Source: Leptobrachium leishanense
Taxonomy: Eukaryota > Chordata > Amphibia > Anura > Megophryidae
Length of the DNA: 64,000 bases
Reading direction: 5' to 3'
Assembly (NCBI GenBank): GCA_009667805.1
Contig: CM019065.1
Location: forward strand, 155,160,101-155,224,100
Part shown: positions 10,912 through 22,575 of the stretch, piece after piece
Numbering within the stretch: the stretch's first letter is position 1
How the letters are laid out: every line of letters begins with the position of its first letter
Translations under genes and position numbers: made by a program
The notes under the pieces: model-generated
What the model was told of the DNA's origin: nothing
Seen by the model: only the letters and a program-made list of their open reading frames with translations
The model's database searches: none

Positions 10912-12998
10912 TTATATGTAAATGAAGCGAGTATGGGGAGTGTATCTCAGATGGCAAGACCTGATGTGGGGGAGAAGTCTCCGGGAGCAGGGGCTCCGGC
11001 GTTCCGTCAGCCATCGTCTACAGTCGGCTGAGGATATGAATGAGTTCCAATGGAACCAGGTGGTGTTATGCACTTCTGTCCAACCACCCGGGGGCAAGGT
11101 CGCTGTTTCTAGAGATCTAATGTTTTCGACTTTCGATATCAGGTCTTGAGGTGAAGGCACTACAGATGAGTTCCAGTGAGTCGGGATGAGTGCTCGAGCT
11201 GCTAGTAAAATCCGAGTCAGCACCGATTTCTTCAGGGTTTTTACAGATAGGGCCATCTGCCCTAGTAAAAATATCTCAGGTGTGAAGTCTAATTCGATCT
11301 CCGTGGTGTGTTTAATTAGAGCACTTGCAGAGCGCCAAAAGGGCTCCAGAAGGGGGCACTCCCACCACAGATGTAAAAAACTTCCCTGGTCTTGAAGGTA
11401 TCTCCAACACTCTGTAGAGTGAGTTGGACTAAAACGGGCTATCCAAATAGGAGTAGTATACCATAAGGACGCAATTTTGAACGACGTTTCCTTCAGTCTG
11501 GATATAGAAGTGCCGTGGTGAAGGAGCGTGAAAGTTTTCGTCCAGTGCATCTTGGGAATCACTGTGCACAGCATGGTATCCCATCTTCCCACGTAAGAGG
11601 GGGGATCCGAGTCAGAGGATTGAAGAGCGTGATATTGAGAGGAAAGGCTGTGTGACGGGACGGCGCCCGTAGCACACAGGTTTTCGAATGTCGTGAGTGG
11701 TCTTGTCAGATTCGTAGCGTTAGGTAGTGATAACAGATAATGCTTGATCTGCTGGAAGTTAAACCTGTCTAGATAGGTAAGTGGAGGGTCCGTGTCCAAC
11801 GTTGGGATCTGTCGAAATTGGCCATCCTGTAGAACGTGCATGGCCATGAGGCCTGGATGGGTGGTAAAACGATTTCGTAAAGTTGGCCTGATGCCCCCTC
11901 GAATAGCCGGATTGTGGGACAACGGGAGAAGTGGAGCTGGGAAGGTAGACAGGGAGTGGCGCACCCTGAGTTTGTGCCAAATATTAATGGTACAGATCAA
12001 AGTTGGAATCTGTCGGTAAGAGGGTGGAATATGATTCGGGAACAACCATGGCAACACCCACAATGGTTTTGATGCAAGACTAGCTTCCAGGTCCAGCCAT
12101 TTTTTAGTTGGGGATACGACCATCCAATCGAGTATTCTGGTAAGGTGGGTGGCATGATAATATAACCGAATATCTGGTAAGGCAAGTCCACCCTGTGCCG
12201 TAGGTCTGTACAACGTAGAGAATTTGAGACGGGGCCGCGCGCCCGCCCATACGAAGGAAAGGAAACATTGGCGAAGTGCTTGAAAAACTTCATTTGAGAT
12301 GGGGAGTGGAATTGTTTGCATAAGGTAAAGTATGCGGGGTAAGATATTCATTTTCAACACCCCTATTCTACCCAACCAAGAAATATGTTTGTTGGACCAT
12401 GCCGAAATGTCCTGTCTAATGTTAGTCAGAAGGGACTCAAAATTTAAATTGGAGATACTCGCTACATTTGCCGACAGCCATACTCCCAGATATTTTAGTC
12501 TGTCTGTACACCATTTAAACCGAAAGTGCGTTTGAAGCTGCTGGGCTACCTCTCCCTGAACAGAGATTCCTAAGATCTCTGACTTTTCCACAATAATGGC
12601 CAATCCCGCCACTGTACCATAATGTTGCAGTTCCCGCACCACCTCCGGCAAGGAGGTGAGTGGGTCCGTCAGTAGAAACATGAGGTCATCCGCATATGCT
12701 GCGATTTTATGTCTGTGTCTCCTCCCCTGAAGTCCAGGAATGGCTGGGTTCGCCCTAATGGATGCCAGTAAGGGCTCTAAAGACAGGGCAAAAAGTAGCG
12801 GAGACAGCGGGCAACCTTGTCGCGTCCCGTTCAAAATGGGGAAACTGGCCGTCAGCGCTCCGTTGACTCGGACTCTGGCCGAAGGAGATGTATACAAAGC
12901 TGAAATCCATCTCAAGAACCCCTCCCCCAGCCCAAACTGTTGAAGTACTTGCATCAGATAGGGCCATAGCACCCTATCAAACGCTTTCTCAGCATCGG
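10912..12998 (-). pseudogene. L1 ORF2 protein, 3' part: reverse transcriptase core and C-terminus
   Basis: This frame continues ORF2 after a one-base shift near 13000. It begins inside the reverse transcriptase palm, just after the first catalytic aspartate motif (AFDRV at about 12990-12975). It then carries NGTRQGCPLSPLLF and the catalytic YADD box (..AAYADDLMFL..). A thumb region and the L1 C-terminal domain follow. The C-terminal zinc-knuckle-like segment reads CWRYLQDQGSFLHLWWECP: the second cysteine usual in L1 is tyrosine here. The protein would copy L1 RNA at nicked DNA in the nucleus. As read, the frame break prevents a full-length product. Confidence 0.85.
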
Positions 12999-14821
12999 TA
13001 GAGAGGCAACAGGAATGGAACTTTTTCGTGTTTGGCGAGCAAGATAGCGTTAATAACCCTAGATGTTGCGTCCCTTGCTTCTCTACCTGGTATAAACCCT
13101 ACTTGGTCCGAGTTTACCAGGCGGGGTAGGCATTGTTGTAGCCTAGATGCTAAAATGCGCGCCAAGAGTTTGATGTCTGTGTTAAGGAGAGAAATGGGGC
13201 GATAGCTGGACGGCAGGAGCGGATCCTTACCCGGTTTTGGAATCAGAGTGATGGTCGCCGCAAGTGCCGATGTGTGCAGTTGCCCCTCTGATAAGAGTGA
13301 ATTGAAAGTGGCTAATAAGTGTGGGAGTAGTTCCGGCTGGAGGAGCTTCAAGTATTCCACCGGGAGGCCATCAGGTCCGGGGCATTTGTGGGGCTTGACA
13401 TGTTTAAGAGCCGACACCAGTTCTTCGACAGTAATCGGTGATCCTAAGTCTGTGGCCTCCTCAGGCGACAATTGTTTAAGGCTCTTGTTTGCAAGATAGC
13501 CGTTAATGTCCGCGACAGTAAGGTCCGGGAATTGAGAGGTCTGTAATGAATATAAGGATTGGAAGTATGTATAAAATTCTTCGGCCACAATATCTGGGTG
13601 TGTTGTAATTTCCATGGAGGGGAGACGAATGCGAGGGATGTAAGCTTTCGCATTCTTCGATTTAAGTATCTGGGCCAGCAGCCGGCCTGGCTTGTTTTCG
13701 TGAAGAGCAAAAAAGGAGTTTGTTTTTGTGGCCAGGAATTTAAGGTCAGCCATGAGATGTGACGTAAGAGAAGTCCTGGCTTGTGTGAGCTGTTGGTAGG
13801 TCGAGGCGTCTCCTGAAGCGGCATGTAGAGTCTCTAAACGGGACACCTCAGCAAAGAGGTCAGCCTTTTGTGCTATACGTAGCTTTTTAGCTGCTGTACC
13901 CTTGCTTATGAGAAAGCCCCGTAGGACTGCCTTATGGGTTTCCCAGACCGTGGTAATCGGGACTTCTGGAGTGAGGTTCTCCACAAAATAGTCAGAGAGC
14001 AGTTGGCGGGTCTCCGCCAACACCACCGGGTCCTCCAGGAGGGAAAGGTTCAGCCGCCACGTACGCTCCCGAGGGACAAAAATCGGGGAGGTTAGACAAG
14101 TCGAGATCGGGGAATGGTCCGACCACGTTTTCGTATGTATGTCTGAGGCTCGAATTAAGTCAAATGTATGCTGCTGTATAAAAAAATAGTCTATTCTCGA
14201 GTATACTGCATGCACTGAGGAGTAATAGGAGTAGTCTTTCTCGCTCCCGTGCAGTGCCCTCCACACATCCACCAATTGATGTCTGTCTAGGAGTTGTCGC
14301 ATACGGCGTAGGATGTTTCGTGGGGTCGAGGACACCCCCGTTGATGTATCCATCTGGGGATCCATAGCGATATTGAAGTCCCCGGCCATAACTAATGTGC
14401 CCTCTTGGAAGTCTTGAAGGGAAAGTAAGATAGAGGCCAGACAGCGGTGTTGGGCCTTATTAGCCAAGTATACCGACGCCAGTGTCAAAAGCGTGCCCGC
14501 TATACGGCCCTTCACAAAAAGGAATCTACCTTCTGGGTCTCTCCGGACCCCCACCTCCTCAAACGGGAGTACTCTCGCAAACAAAATAGCCACCCCACGC
14601 GATTTACTTAGCCCGTAATTGCTAAAATATCCAGTAGGGAAATTCCTGTCGCGGAGTGTCGGTGCCGCCTCACCCCGAAGGTGTGTCTCTTGTAAGAAAG
14701 CTACTGACGCCTTCTGCGCCCAGAGTTCTCGCAATATTTTAGATCTCTTTTCCGGAGCATTTAGCCCACGGACATTGTAAGTTAGCATTCGGAGCGTCCC
14801 CGGGGAGAACAAGGTCGCCAT
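12989..14821 (-). pseudogene. L1 ORF2 protein, 5' part: endonuclease and start of reverse transcriptase
   Basis: 610 codons from ATG at 14821. Residues 1-230 form an APE-type endonuclease with its key motifs visible: YNVRGLN, QETHL, GDFN and SDHSP. Residues about 440-590 enter the reverse transcriptase (TLIPKPGKDP, SYRPISLLN, QVGFIPGR). The frame then runs into a stop at 12989, while the continuation lies one frame over, so one net base has been gained or lost near 13000-13025. In L1 this enzyme nicks the target and primes reverse transcription. The motifs are otherwise intact, so the copy looks recently inactivated. Confidence 0.88.
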
Positions 14822-15890
14822 CTGAGAAGATACACAACAAACACCCTACAACAAAAACAAACAAAACAACAAAGCAAAAAAAAAAAAAAGGGGGGGGGAG
14901 GTGAATAGCAGGATACGAACAGGGAAGAGAGAAAGAGAAAGAGAAATAGAGTAGAGAGACAGGTAAGTGCGCCAATAAGAGAGAGAAGATTGGCCAATGA
15001 GGCAAAAGGTGTGACTGGAGGATCAAAGTCAGGGGTAGGAGTAGGGCCTCCCCTGCAGAGTCCCCAGGGGGTAGTACACCAAGCCTCTCGGAGGTGAGTA
15101 GCCTGATTCTCAGTTCAGTTAAAGTAAAATTGAATAAGCATAAACAATGAAGCAGTAAAATCAACAGTTGTGAATGAAAAGTGATAAATTCAAACCACGA
15201 GTGAACCCGTTTGAGTTCATTGTAACGAAAAGTGCCCGAAAAGGGGAAGTATAGAGCAAAAGTGAGCTAAGAGCTTAAAAAACATTGCGCTGTCTTAATC
15301 AACATAATAAACTTGAGAGTATATGAGGTGAGAGTGTTCCCTCATTGCAGAGGCATACGTAACAACATCCTGAGGATGAGAAAGATAGTCCTCCCGTAAT
15401 AAAATATAAGTAGTAGCAGTCTGGTGAGTTAACCACTATCACCTTTTTTAGTGTCAGTAGGCGTAAACTGAACCAACTTATTACTCTAGAAAACATAGGG
15501 GGGAAAGCTTCCTCTCGTAGTAAGGTATACTACATACTGAAAAGTTAAATAATAGCATCCATATTCTCGCCGCCTAGTGCGGACTTAACCAACATAATAT
15601 ATCTTAAACCATATGGAAAAAATTCCTCCCACATTAAGTTATACTCAACAACAGTCTGGAAAGTTAAACAACATCACCCCCCCCCCTCACTGCCGCTTGG
15701 TGCAGTCATACGCGACATGTTATACTCAAAAATACACGAGGGAGGTAGTGACACCAGTCGTAGGCAGTTGTATGCAACAATATTCTGGATAATTAAACGA
15801 CCTCACCTTCCCGACAGTAACCTAAAGCGGTCTGGACCAATGAGTGAAATGTATAGTACCGCGTTGCAAACCCCCCCCCCCCATCGTCCG
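14822..15890 (-). other. Long L1 spacer between ORF1 and ORF2 with degenerate repeats
   Basis: About 1.07 kb separates the ORF1 stop from the ORF2 start. It holds an A15-G9 purine tract at 14879-14900 (a similar tract lies in the 3' region at 10846-10868). At 15290-15870 there are degenerate units of about 110-120 bp recurring around GTTAAACAACATCACC-like motifs. No protein frame is recognised. Confidence 0.6.
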
Positions 15891-16898
15891 CTATTTTTTC
15901 CGAAGTAAGTAAATTATTATTATTTTTTTTTTCAATCCTCCCGCGGACGTCAGCGGTTGAAACTCGAATAATTCCCAAGAGGGTATTTCCATCTCTGGGA
16001 GGTTTAGAGAGCGTAGAAATTCCGGGATATCCTCCGGTGTGCGAACGGTGATCCAATTGTTATCACAGCGGACCGATAATGACAGGGGGAAGCCCCAGCG
16101 GTAGGGAATCTTGGCCTCCTGCAGTGTGCGAGTAAGTGGGCGTAGGATGCGTCGGGCCTGTAGCGTGGTGGGAGAGAGGTCATTGAAGATCTGTATTTTA
16201 GCCCCTCCAAAGTCCCACGTAGGTTGTGTTCTCGCCCGGAGCGAGATGCGGTCTTTGAGCGTGTAGTTTGTGAGATTGCATATAATGTCTCTCGGTGGTG
16301 CAGTGGGCGAGGTAGGAGGGGGTCGCAGCGCGCGATGGGCCCGCGCCAGGTCCTCTGGGTTAACGACCTTGACCCCCAGGATGTAATTGAAAAGTCCCGG
16401 TAAATATCTGCGCAGAGCTGTCTCACTCTCCGGGACCCCCCGAAGCCGCAAATTTTGACGTCTGGAGCGGTTGTCCAGGTTATCCAGGCGTCTCCAAATC
16501 GCCGACATTGCTGCGTCCCCAGCAGGGGCGTGCACCCCCACCTCCACAGCTTGCTCAGCTGCGTGCTCGAGATCGCGGACTCTGGCCTCCATGTGCCCTA
16601 CCTCCTTCCGAAGCTCCAGGATGTCATGCTGCAGGGACTCCCTCACCTCTGCCACCATCTCCCTGATGTCCGATTTCGTGGGCATTTCAGCGAGGGAGCG
16701 TTCTATGCGCTGCGAGGCCGCCCCCAGCTCAGGCAGGGAAAAGTCAGCGCCGGCGGGAGAGGCCGCCATGACAGGTGACCGCGTGCTGGTAGGAGTCTCG
16801 GAGACAGGGGTAAAATACCGCTCCAGGCGTGCGGGAGCCGGTGTGGTCGGAACTCCAGGGGTTGTGCAGGTTGCTGTGCGCTTCTTGCCCTTCACCAT
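15891..16898 (-). CDS. L1 ORF1 protein
   Basis: 335 codons, intact, starting at ATG 16898 close to the element's 5' end. Residues 1-50 are a basic, proline- and threonine-rich head. Residues about 65-120 look like a coiled coil (IERSLAEMPTKSDIREMVAE.., LRKEVGHMEARVRDLEHAAEQ). Then comes the RNA-binding region with the L1 hallmark NRSRRQNLRLRGVPE at about 142-156 and a C-terminal domain with RRILRPLTRTLQEAKIPYRW. L1 ORF1 proteins form trimers that coat L1 RNA and act as nucleic-acid chaperones. The last residues run into an A/T tract, so the exact C-terminus may not be original. Confidence 0.88.
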   Translation of the reverse strand: MVKGKKRTATCTTPGVPTTPAPARLERYFTPVSETPTSTRSPVMAASPAGADFSLPELGAASQRIERSLAEMPTKSDIREMVAEVRESLQHDILELRKEVGHMEARVRDLEHAAEQAVEVGVHAPAGDAAMSAIWRRLDNLDNRSRRQNLRLRGVPESETALRRYLPGLFNYILGVKVVNPEDLARAHRALRPPPTSPTAPPRDIICNLTNYTLKDRISLRARTQPTWDFGGAKIQIFNDLSPTTLQARRILRPLTRTLQEAKIPYRWGFPLSLSVRCDNNWITVRTPEDIPEFLRSLNLPEMEIPSWELFEFQPLTSAGGLKKKIIIIYLLRKK

Positions 16899-17170
16899 AT
16901 CGGGTCAACGATGCATATAGGGCTATAACTCTTAGGATTCACTCGGAGCTCACCTAACGTGCGTCCATCTTAGGCAGTCGTCAGGCCACGCCCTCACGGA
17001 TTTTTTTTTAACTACTCTTACCCCTAAATCAGTACTCCCATATAACACTGAATGCTCATCCACACGGCGCACATTACTGTGAGGTTTATTGCTGTGGAGC
17101 TCTCTCATATGCTCACACAAATTTTTGCCAACTGCCAGCAAGTACGATGCCTGTTCGAAGGCAGTGAAAG

Positions 17171-18838
17171 CACACATGGATATATATTGCCCCCAGCAGC
17201 TCTGGATATATTGCCCCCAGCAGCTCACCCATGGATATATATTGCCCCCAGCTCACATATGGATATATTGCCCCAGTTCACAGTTATATATTGCCCCCAG
17301 CAGCTCACCCATGGATATATATTGCCCCAGCTCACATATGGATATATTGTGCCTCAGCTCACATATGGATATATTGCGCCTCAGCTCACACAGGGATATA
17401 TTGCGCCTCAGCTCACACATGGATATATTGCCCCAGACCAGCTCACACATGGATATTGCCCCAGCTCTCATGGATACTGCCCTCAGCACACATGGATATG
17501 CCCCAGCTCTCATGGATATGCCCCAGCAGCTCTCATGGATATTGCCCCAGTTCCTCTCATGGATATTGCCCCAGCTCCTCTCATGGATATTGCCCCAGCT
17601 CCTCTCATGGATACTGCCCCAGCTCCTCTCATGGATATACTGCCCCAGCTCCTCTCATGGATATACTGCCCCAGCACATGGATATACTGCCCCAGCTCAT
17701 GGATACTGCCCCAGCAGCTCATGGATATGCCCCAGCTCATGGATAATGCCCCAGCTCATGGATAATGCCCCAGCTCATGGATACTGCCCCTGCACATGGA
17801 TATACTGCCCCAGCAGCTCATGGATAATGGCCCCAGCTCATGGATACTGCCCCAGCACATGGATATACTGCCCCAGCAGCTCATGGATATTGCCCCAGCT
17901 CATGGATATTGCCCCAGCTCATGGATATACTGCCCCCAGCACATGGATATACTGCCCCAGCACATGGATATACTGCCCCAGCAGCTCATGGATATTGCCC
18001 CAGCTCATGGATATTGCCCCAGTTCATGGATAATGCCCCAGTTCATGGATAATGCCCCAGCTCATGGATATATGCCCCAGCAGATGGATATGCCCCAGCA
18101 GCTCATGGATATGCCCCAGCTCATGGATATGCCCCAGCAGATGGATAATACCCCAGCAGCTCATGGATATGCCCCAGGAGATGGATATGCCCCAGCAGCT
18201 CATGGATATGCCCCAGGTCATGGATATGCCCCAGCACATGGATATACTGCCCCAGCAGCTCATGGATATGCCCCAGCTCATGGATACTGCCCCAGCTCCT
18301 GGATACTGCCCCAGCACATGGATACTGCCCCAGCTCATGGATATACTGCCCCAGCTCATGGATATACTGCCCCCAGCACATGGATATACTGCCCCAGCAC
18401 ATGGATATACTGCCCCAGCAGCTCGTGGATATTGCCCCAGCTCATGGATATTGCCCCAGTTCATGGATAATGCCCCAGCTCATGGATATATATGCCCCAG
18501 CAGATGGATATGCCCCAGCAGCTCATGGATATGCCCCAGCTCATGGATATGCCCCAAGCAGATGGATAATGCCCCAGCAGCTCATGGATATGCCCCAGCA
18601 CATGGATAATGCCCCAGCAGCTCATGGATATGCCCCAGCAGATGGATAATGCCCCAGCAGCTCATGGATATGCCACAGCAGATGGATACTGCCCCAGCAG
18701 CTCATGGATATTGCCCCAGCTCATGGATAATGCCCCAGTTCATGGATACTGCCCCAGCTCATGGATATATGCCCCAGCAGATGGATATGCCCCAGCAGCT
18801 CATGGATATGCCCCAGCAGATGGATATGCCCCAGCTCA
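17171..18838. repeat. Minisatellite, core CAGCTCATGGATATTGCCC, about 80 copies
   Basis: Units of 17-22 bp: CAGCTCATGGATATTGCCC with variants CAGCACATGGATATACTGCC and CAGCAGATGGATATGCCC. The left side has longer CACA-containing units, the right side shorter ones. Several open frames of 100-314 codons cross it in all frames because units lack stops; these are not genes. Related arrays occur at 31455, 61938 and 63000. Confidence 0.95.
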
Positions 18839-19664
18839 CCTCCGCCGCGTGTTCGCTCCCTCTGAGCGTCCGGCGGCGTACAGCTTGGGCGCTCGCCTGG
18901 GGGAGCCACGTGACCAGCCGCAATTGGCTGGTGACTTGTTTCCCCCAGGCGAGCGCCGAAACTGCATGCTTTGGACGCTCGCAGGGAGCGATCATGCAGT
19001 GGAGGGTGAGACACCCGCCCTTAGGGTGACGGTGTCACCCTAAAGGCGGGTGTCACCTGGTGCGGGCCGCACCCCTCACCCCACGTAGCGACGCCCCTGA
19101 TTCCAGATCTTCTGTGTCTCTCCATCTTCCTTGCATTCTCTCTTTATGTTTATCTGCATCCTCCTGTACCTAATTCTCTGTCTCTCAATATTGTATTGAG
19201 TGGGATGTATACACGGGATATCACCATTCACCAGGGGGTAGATTAGAAGTAATTTAAATTCCCTGTGATATCTCATTCAGTTGCCATCTCTTATCTAGAG
19301 ATCAAAAGTCCCCTGAGGCCTTATCAAAACATTTCATCCTCCACCTCATTAAATTGCAGATATTGTAAATTAAATAAACAAGAGTCACAAAGCAAAACTT
19401 TTGGTAAATGTTGCATCATGGGAAAAAAATCCAGAAACCGGAACCCAGAGATAAAATACCTAATTAGATTTTTCCTTTTATATGCAATTACTTCAAAGAG
19501 AGAAAAAAAAAACAGCAGCATGTGTTTTATAGGGTGGTTTTGTTTGTAATGCACGTAATGCTTATGTAAGTGGTAATGTCCCTTTAAAGTTGTTCCTAAT
19601 ATAATGCCACCAAGTTTTGGCCGATGTGTGGAAAGCCATACTACTATGCTGCTTTCTGGAGCTA

Positions 19665-21217
19665 CAGTCAGGTCCAGAAATATTGGGACATCGACACAAT
19701 TCTAACATCTTTGGCTGTATACACCACCACAATGGAGTTGGAATGAAACAAACACAATGTGCTTTAACTGCAGACTGTCAGCTTTAATTTGAGAGTATGT
19801 ACATCCAACTCAGGTGAACGGTGTAGGACTTACAGCAGTTTGCAGATGTGCCTCCCACTTGTTAAGGGACCAAAAGTAATGGGACAGAATAATAATCATA
19901 AATCAAACTTTCCCTTCTTAATACTTGGTTGCAAATCCTTTGCAGTCAATCACAGCCTGAAGTCTGGAACGCATAGACATCACCAGACGCTGGGTTTCAT
20001 CCCTGGTGATGCTCTGCCAGGCCTCTACTGCAACTGTCTTCAGTTCCTGCTTGTTCTTGGGGCATTTTCCCTTCAGTTTTGTCTTCGGCAAGTGAAATGC
20101 ATGCTCAATGGGATTCAGGTCAAGTGATTGACTTGGCCATTGCATAACATTGCACTTCTGTCCCTTCAAATACTCTTTGGTTGCTTTTGCAGTATGCTTT
20201 GGGTCATTGTCCATCTGCACTGTGAAGCGCCGTCCAATGAGTTCTGCAGCATTTGGCTGAATGTGAGCAGATAATATTGCCCGAAACACTTCAGAATTCA
20301 TCCTGCTGCTTTTGTCAGCAGTCACATCATCAATAAATATAAGAGAACCAGTTCCATTGGCAGCCATACATGCCCACGCCATGACACTACCACCACCATG
20401 CTTCACTGATGAGGTGGTATGCTTAGGATCATGAGCAGTTCCTTTCCTTCTCCATACTCTTCTCTTCCCATCACTCTGGTAAAAGTTGATCTTGGTCTCA
20501 TAGGATCTTGTTCCAGAACTGTGAAGGCTTTGTTAGGTGTTGTTTGGCAAACTCTAATCTGGCCTTCCTGTTTTTGAAGCTCACGAATGGTTTACATCTT
20601 GTGGTGAACCCTCTGTATTCACTCTGGTGAAGTCTTCTCTTGATTGTTGACTTTGACACACATACACCTACCTCCTGGAGAGTGTTCTTGATCTGGCCAA
20701 CTATTGTGAAGGGTGTTTTCTTCACCAGGGAAAGAATTCTTTGGTCATCCACCACAGTTGTTTTCCGTGGTCTCCCAGGTACTTTGGTGTTGCTGAGCTC
20801 ACCGGTGCGTTCCTTCTTTTTGAGAATGTTCCAAACAGTTGTTTTGGCCACGCCTATTGTTCTTGCTATCTCTCTGATGGGTTTGTTCTGTTTCTTCAGC
20901 CTAATGATGGCTTGCTTCACTGATAGTGACAGTTCTTTGGATCTCATCTTGAGAGTTGACAGCAACAGATCCCAAATGCAAATAGCACACTTGAAATGAA
21001 CTCTGGGCCTTTTATCTGCACATTGTAATTGGGGTAATTAGGGAATATCACACACCTGGCCATGGAACAGCTGAGAAGCCAATTGTCCCATTACTTTTAG
21101 TCCCTTAACAAGTGGGAGGCACATCTGCAAACTGCTGTAAGTCCTACACCGTTGGTGGTGTATAGAGCCAAAGATGTTAGAATTGTGTCGATGTCCCAAT
21201 ATTTCTGGACCTGACTG
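19665..21217 (-). mobile_element. Tc1/mariner element, inactivated
   Basis: Bounded by TA on both sides (19663-19664 and 21218-21219). The ends are long inverted repeats beginning CAGTCAGGTCCAGAAATATT. The minus strand carries a broken transposase (20965-19918). Confidence 0.93.
19918..20965 (-). pseudogene. Tc1-like transposase, frameshifted
   Basis: The N-terminal frame (20965-20498) holds the paired-like helix-turn-helix DNA-binding region (IREIARTIGVAKTTVWNILK) and the basic GRPRKTT motif. It ends after FWNKIL, exactly where the first catalytic aspartate (a WTDET-type box) should be. The next frame (20406-19918 and a little upstream) holds HGGGSVMAW, the second aspartate in MDNDPKHTA and the glutamate in NPIEH, spaced 34 residues apart (DD34E). 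By comparison with the intact family member at 50522, about 8 bases are deleted near 20495, removing the first aspartate and shifting the frame. It cannot make active enzyme. Confidence 0.9.
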
Positions 21218-21284
21218 TATGAATAGGGATTCCAAAATGAGGTATTTTGTAAAACACCAATAGCCGTTACAGCTTGCAAGTCTG

Positions 21285-22143
21285 TAGGGTTTATTCAGAG
21301 AGATCCGAAATGTTGCCGAAATGTAACCGGACACTGAAATTCAGCGTACAGGGACATTTCGGAGTCATTCGGCTATTCAGAGAGCAGGCAGTTCACCAAA
21401 TTTTGGGGAATTGCCTGCACGTATGGTGCCTAATCGAGGGCAGTGAAATCCCCCATAGAGAAGCAATGCTTCGTCGATAAAGAGAACACCGAACAGCAGT
21501 GAAAAGTTGCTGAAATGCCCTGCTGTTCAGTGGTTTCATTCGGCAGGTTTATTCAGGCGAATCCCATAGGCTTTAATTTTAAAAATATTCCCGTTTTAAT
21601 TTAATATCTTATAAACCGTTTATTATTTTATTCTGCAGTAAAAAGTCTCTTTATTTATGGATTTTTTAATGATTTTTCAGGATTTGTTTTGCAACATTTT
21701 TTTTTTTTTAATCATATTTATTTATTTTTTCCTTAACAGACCTTTTTAGTATCATTCGTTGGATCTTATATGTAAATTCCAGACATTTTCGTTCAGTAGT
21801 TTTTTTGCAAACAGCGTTTCAATTTTGAAACTTTCAAGCGTATGTTTTTTTTTACCACGTTCGTCTGCTTGTCGGGTTTTTCTGGCGGCTGCTCTGAGCT
21901 GTGATCGGCGACTCGTCGGGATTTTCCAACATGTTTGGCGTGGTTTTTGCGGCGGTTTCTGCTAGTTTTCAGTGAGTGTTCTGCAGGTTTGCGGCAAGTT
22001 TTTCCTGCACTCTGGGGGCCCTGCGGCGCTTGCGGAATACACCGCAGGGTCTGCAAACTAGAATCACCGAATTGCCCCAAAGTGCGGGGAACGAAAGGTC
22101 ACTGAACATGCGTTAACTTTTCGAATCTCTCTGAATAACCCTG
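21285..22143 (-). mobile_element. CAGGG-type element, copy 2 (reverse orientation)
   Basis: Ends GAATCTCTCTGAATAACCCTG at 22143 and starts TAGGGTTTATTCAGAGAGATC at 21285. The body matches the other copies in reverse (TAATATCTTATAAACCGTTT, CACCGCAGGGTC). It is the most diverged of the six and no target duplication is clear. Confidence 0.7.
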
Positions 22144-22382
22144 TATGCGTGTGTGTGTGTGGAGGCATGGCTGCCATCAGAAACCTTGGGTCCCCTTTCT
22201 CTCGGCTCTGCCTTTCAGTAAACATTAAAAATAATATTTTCCCTCCTCTTTTTGCCATATTTTACAGAGGGTGGGGGTAAGTTCTTGGTGGTCTGAGTAA
22301 AAAAAAAAAACTAACTCGCCCAATTTCCCTTTTTGTGCTCCCCTCTTTTCAATACCCTGTAGCATTCTTCTATCTGCTAGAT

Positions 22383-22575
22383 CAGTGTTTCCCAACCGCG
22401 GTCCTCAAGTACCCCAACAGGTCAGGTGTTCCAGATATCTGAAGCACAGCACAGATGATATTATTTGCTGCTCAGTGATTGCAGGATGCAATCTGCATTT
22501 CCCCCAAGGTGATCTTTACTACCTGGCCTGTTAGGGGAACTTGAGGACCGCGGTTGGGAACCAACTAGAACACTG
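22383..22575. mobile_element. Short hAT-like MITE, CAGTGTTTCCCAACC ends (copy 1)
   Basis: The left end CAGTGTTTCCCAACCGCGGT is mirrored on the right (GACCGCGGTTGGGAACC..CACTG). The interior includes CAGATATCTGAAGCACAGCA. Related copies are at 58657-58838 and, as a fragment, 37325-37400. Confidence 0.75.

Larger units (their letters stand above)
10500..16995 (-). mobile_element. Near-complete L1-type LINE
   Basis: The element has a short 5' region, ORF1 (16898-15891), a long spacer, ORF2 (14821-10912, one frame break), a 3' region with AATAAA (10514-10519) and a poly(A) tail seen as T's at 10490-10499. ACGGA followed by 9 or 10 T's occurs on both sides (10485-10499 and 16996-17009), the expected target duplication of an L1 insertion. 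It sits inside a hAT-like element, so it is younger than that element. Confidence 0.9.
10414..19099. mobile_element. Non-autonomous hAT-like element with minisatellite, split by an L1
   Basis: The left end reads CAGTGGCGTCACTAG and the right end, inverted, CAGGGGCGTCGCTACG. Both ends share GGTGTCACCTGGTGCGG or its complement further in. The duplication ATTCCAGA occurs at 10406-10413 and 19100-19107, a perfect 8-bp target site. Without the 6.5 kb L1 the element would be about 2.2 kb, most of it the minisatellite at 17171-18838. No transposase is present. Confidence 0.85.

Noticed and set aside
10861..11014. Separate minus-strand gene at 10658-11014
   Set aside because: It overlaps the L1 3' region and the end of ORF2 in another frame; it is a shadow frame through a purine tract.
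17052..19043. Many open frames of 100-314 codons on both strands
   Set aside because: They run through the CAGCTCATGGATAT minisatellite, whose units lack stop codons in most frames. The peptides are pure repeat translations with no start context or domain.
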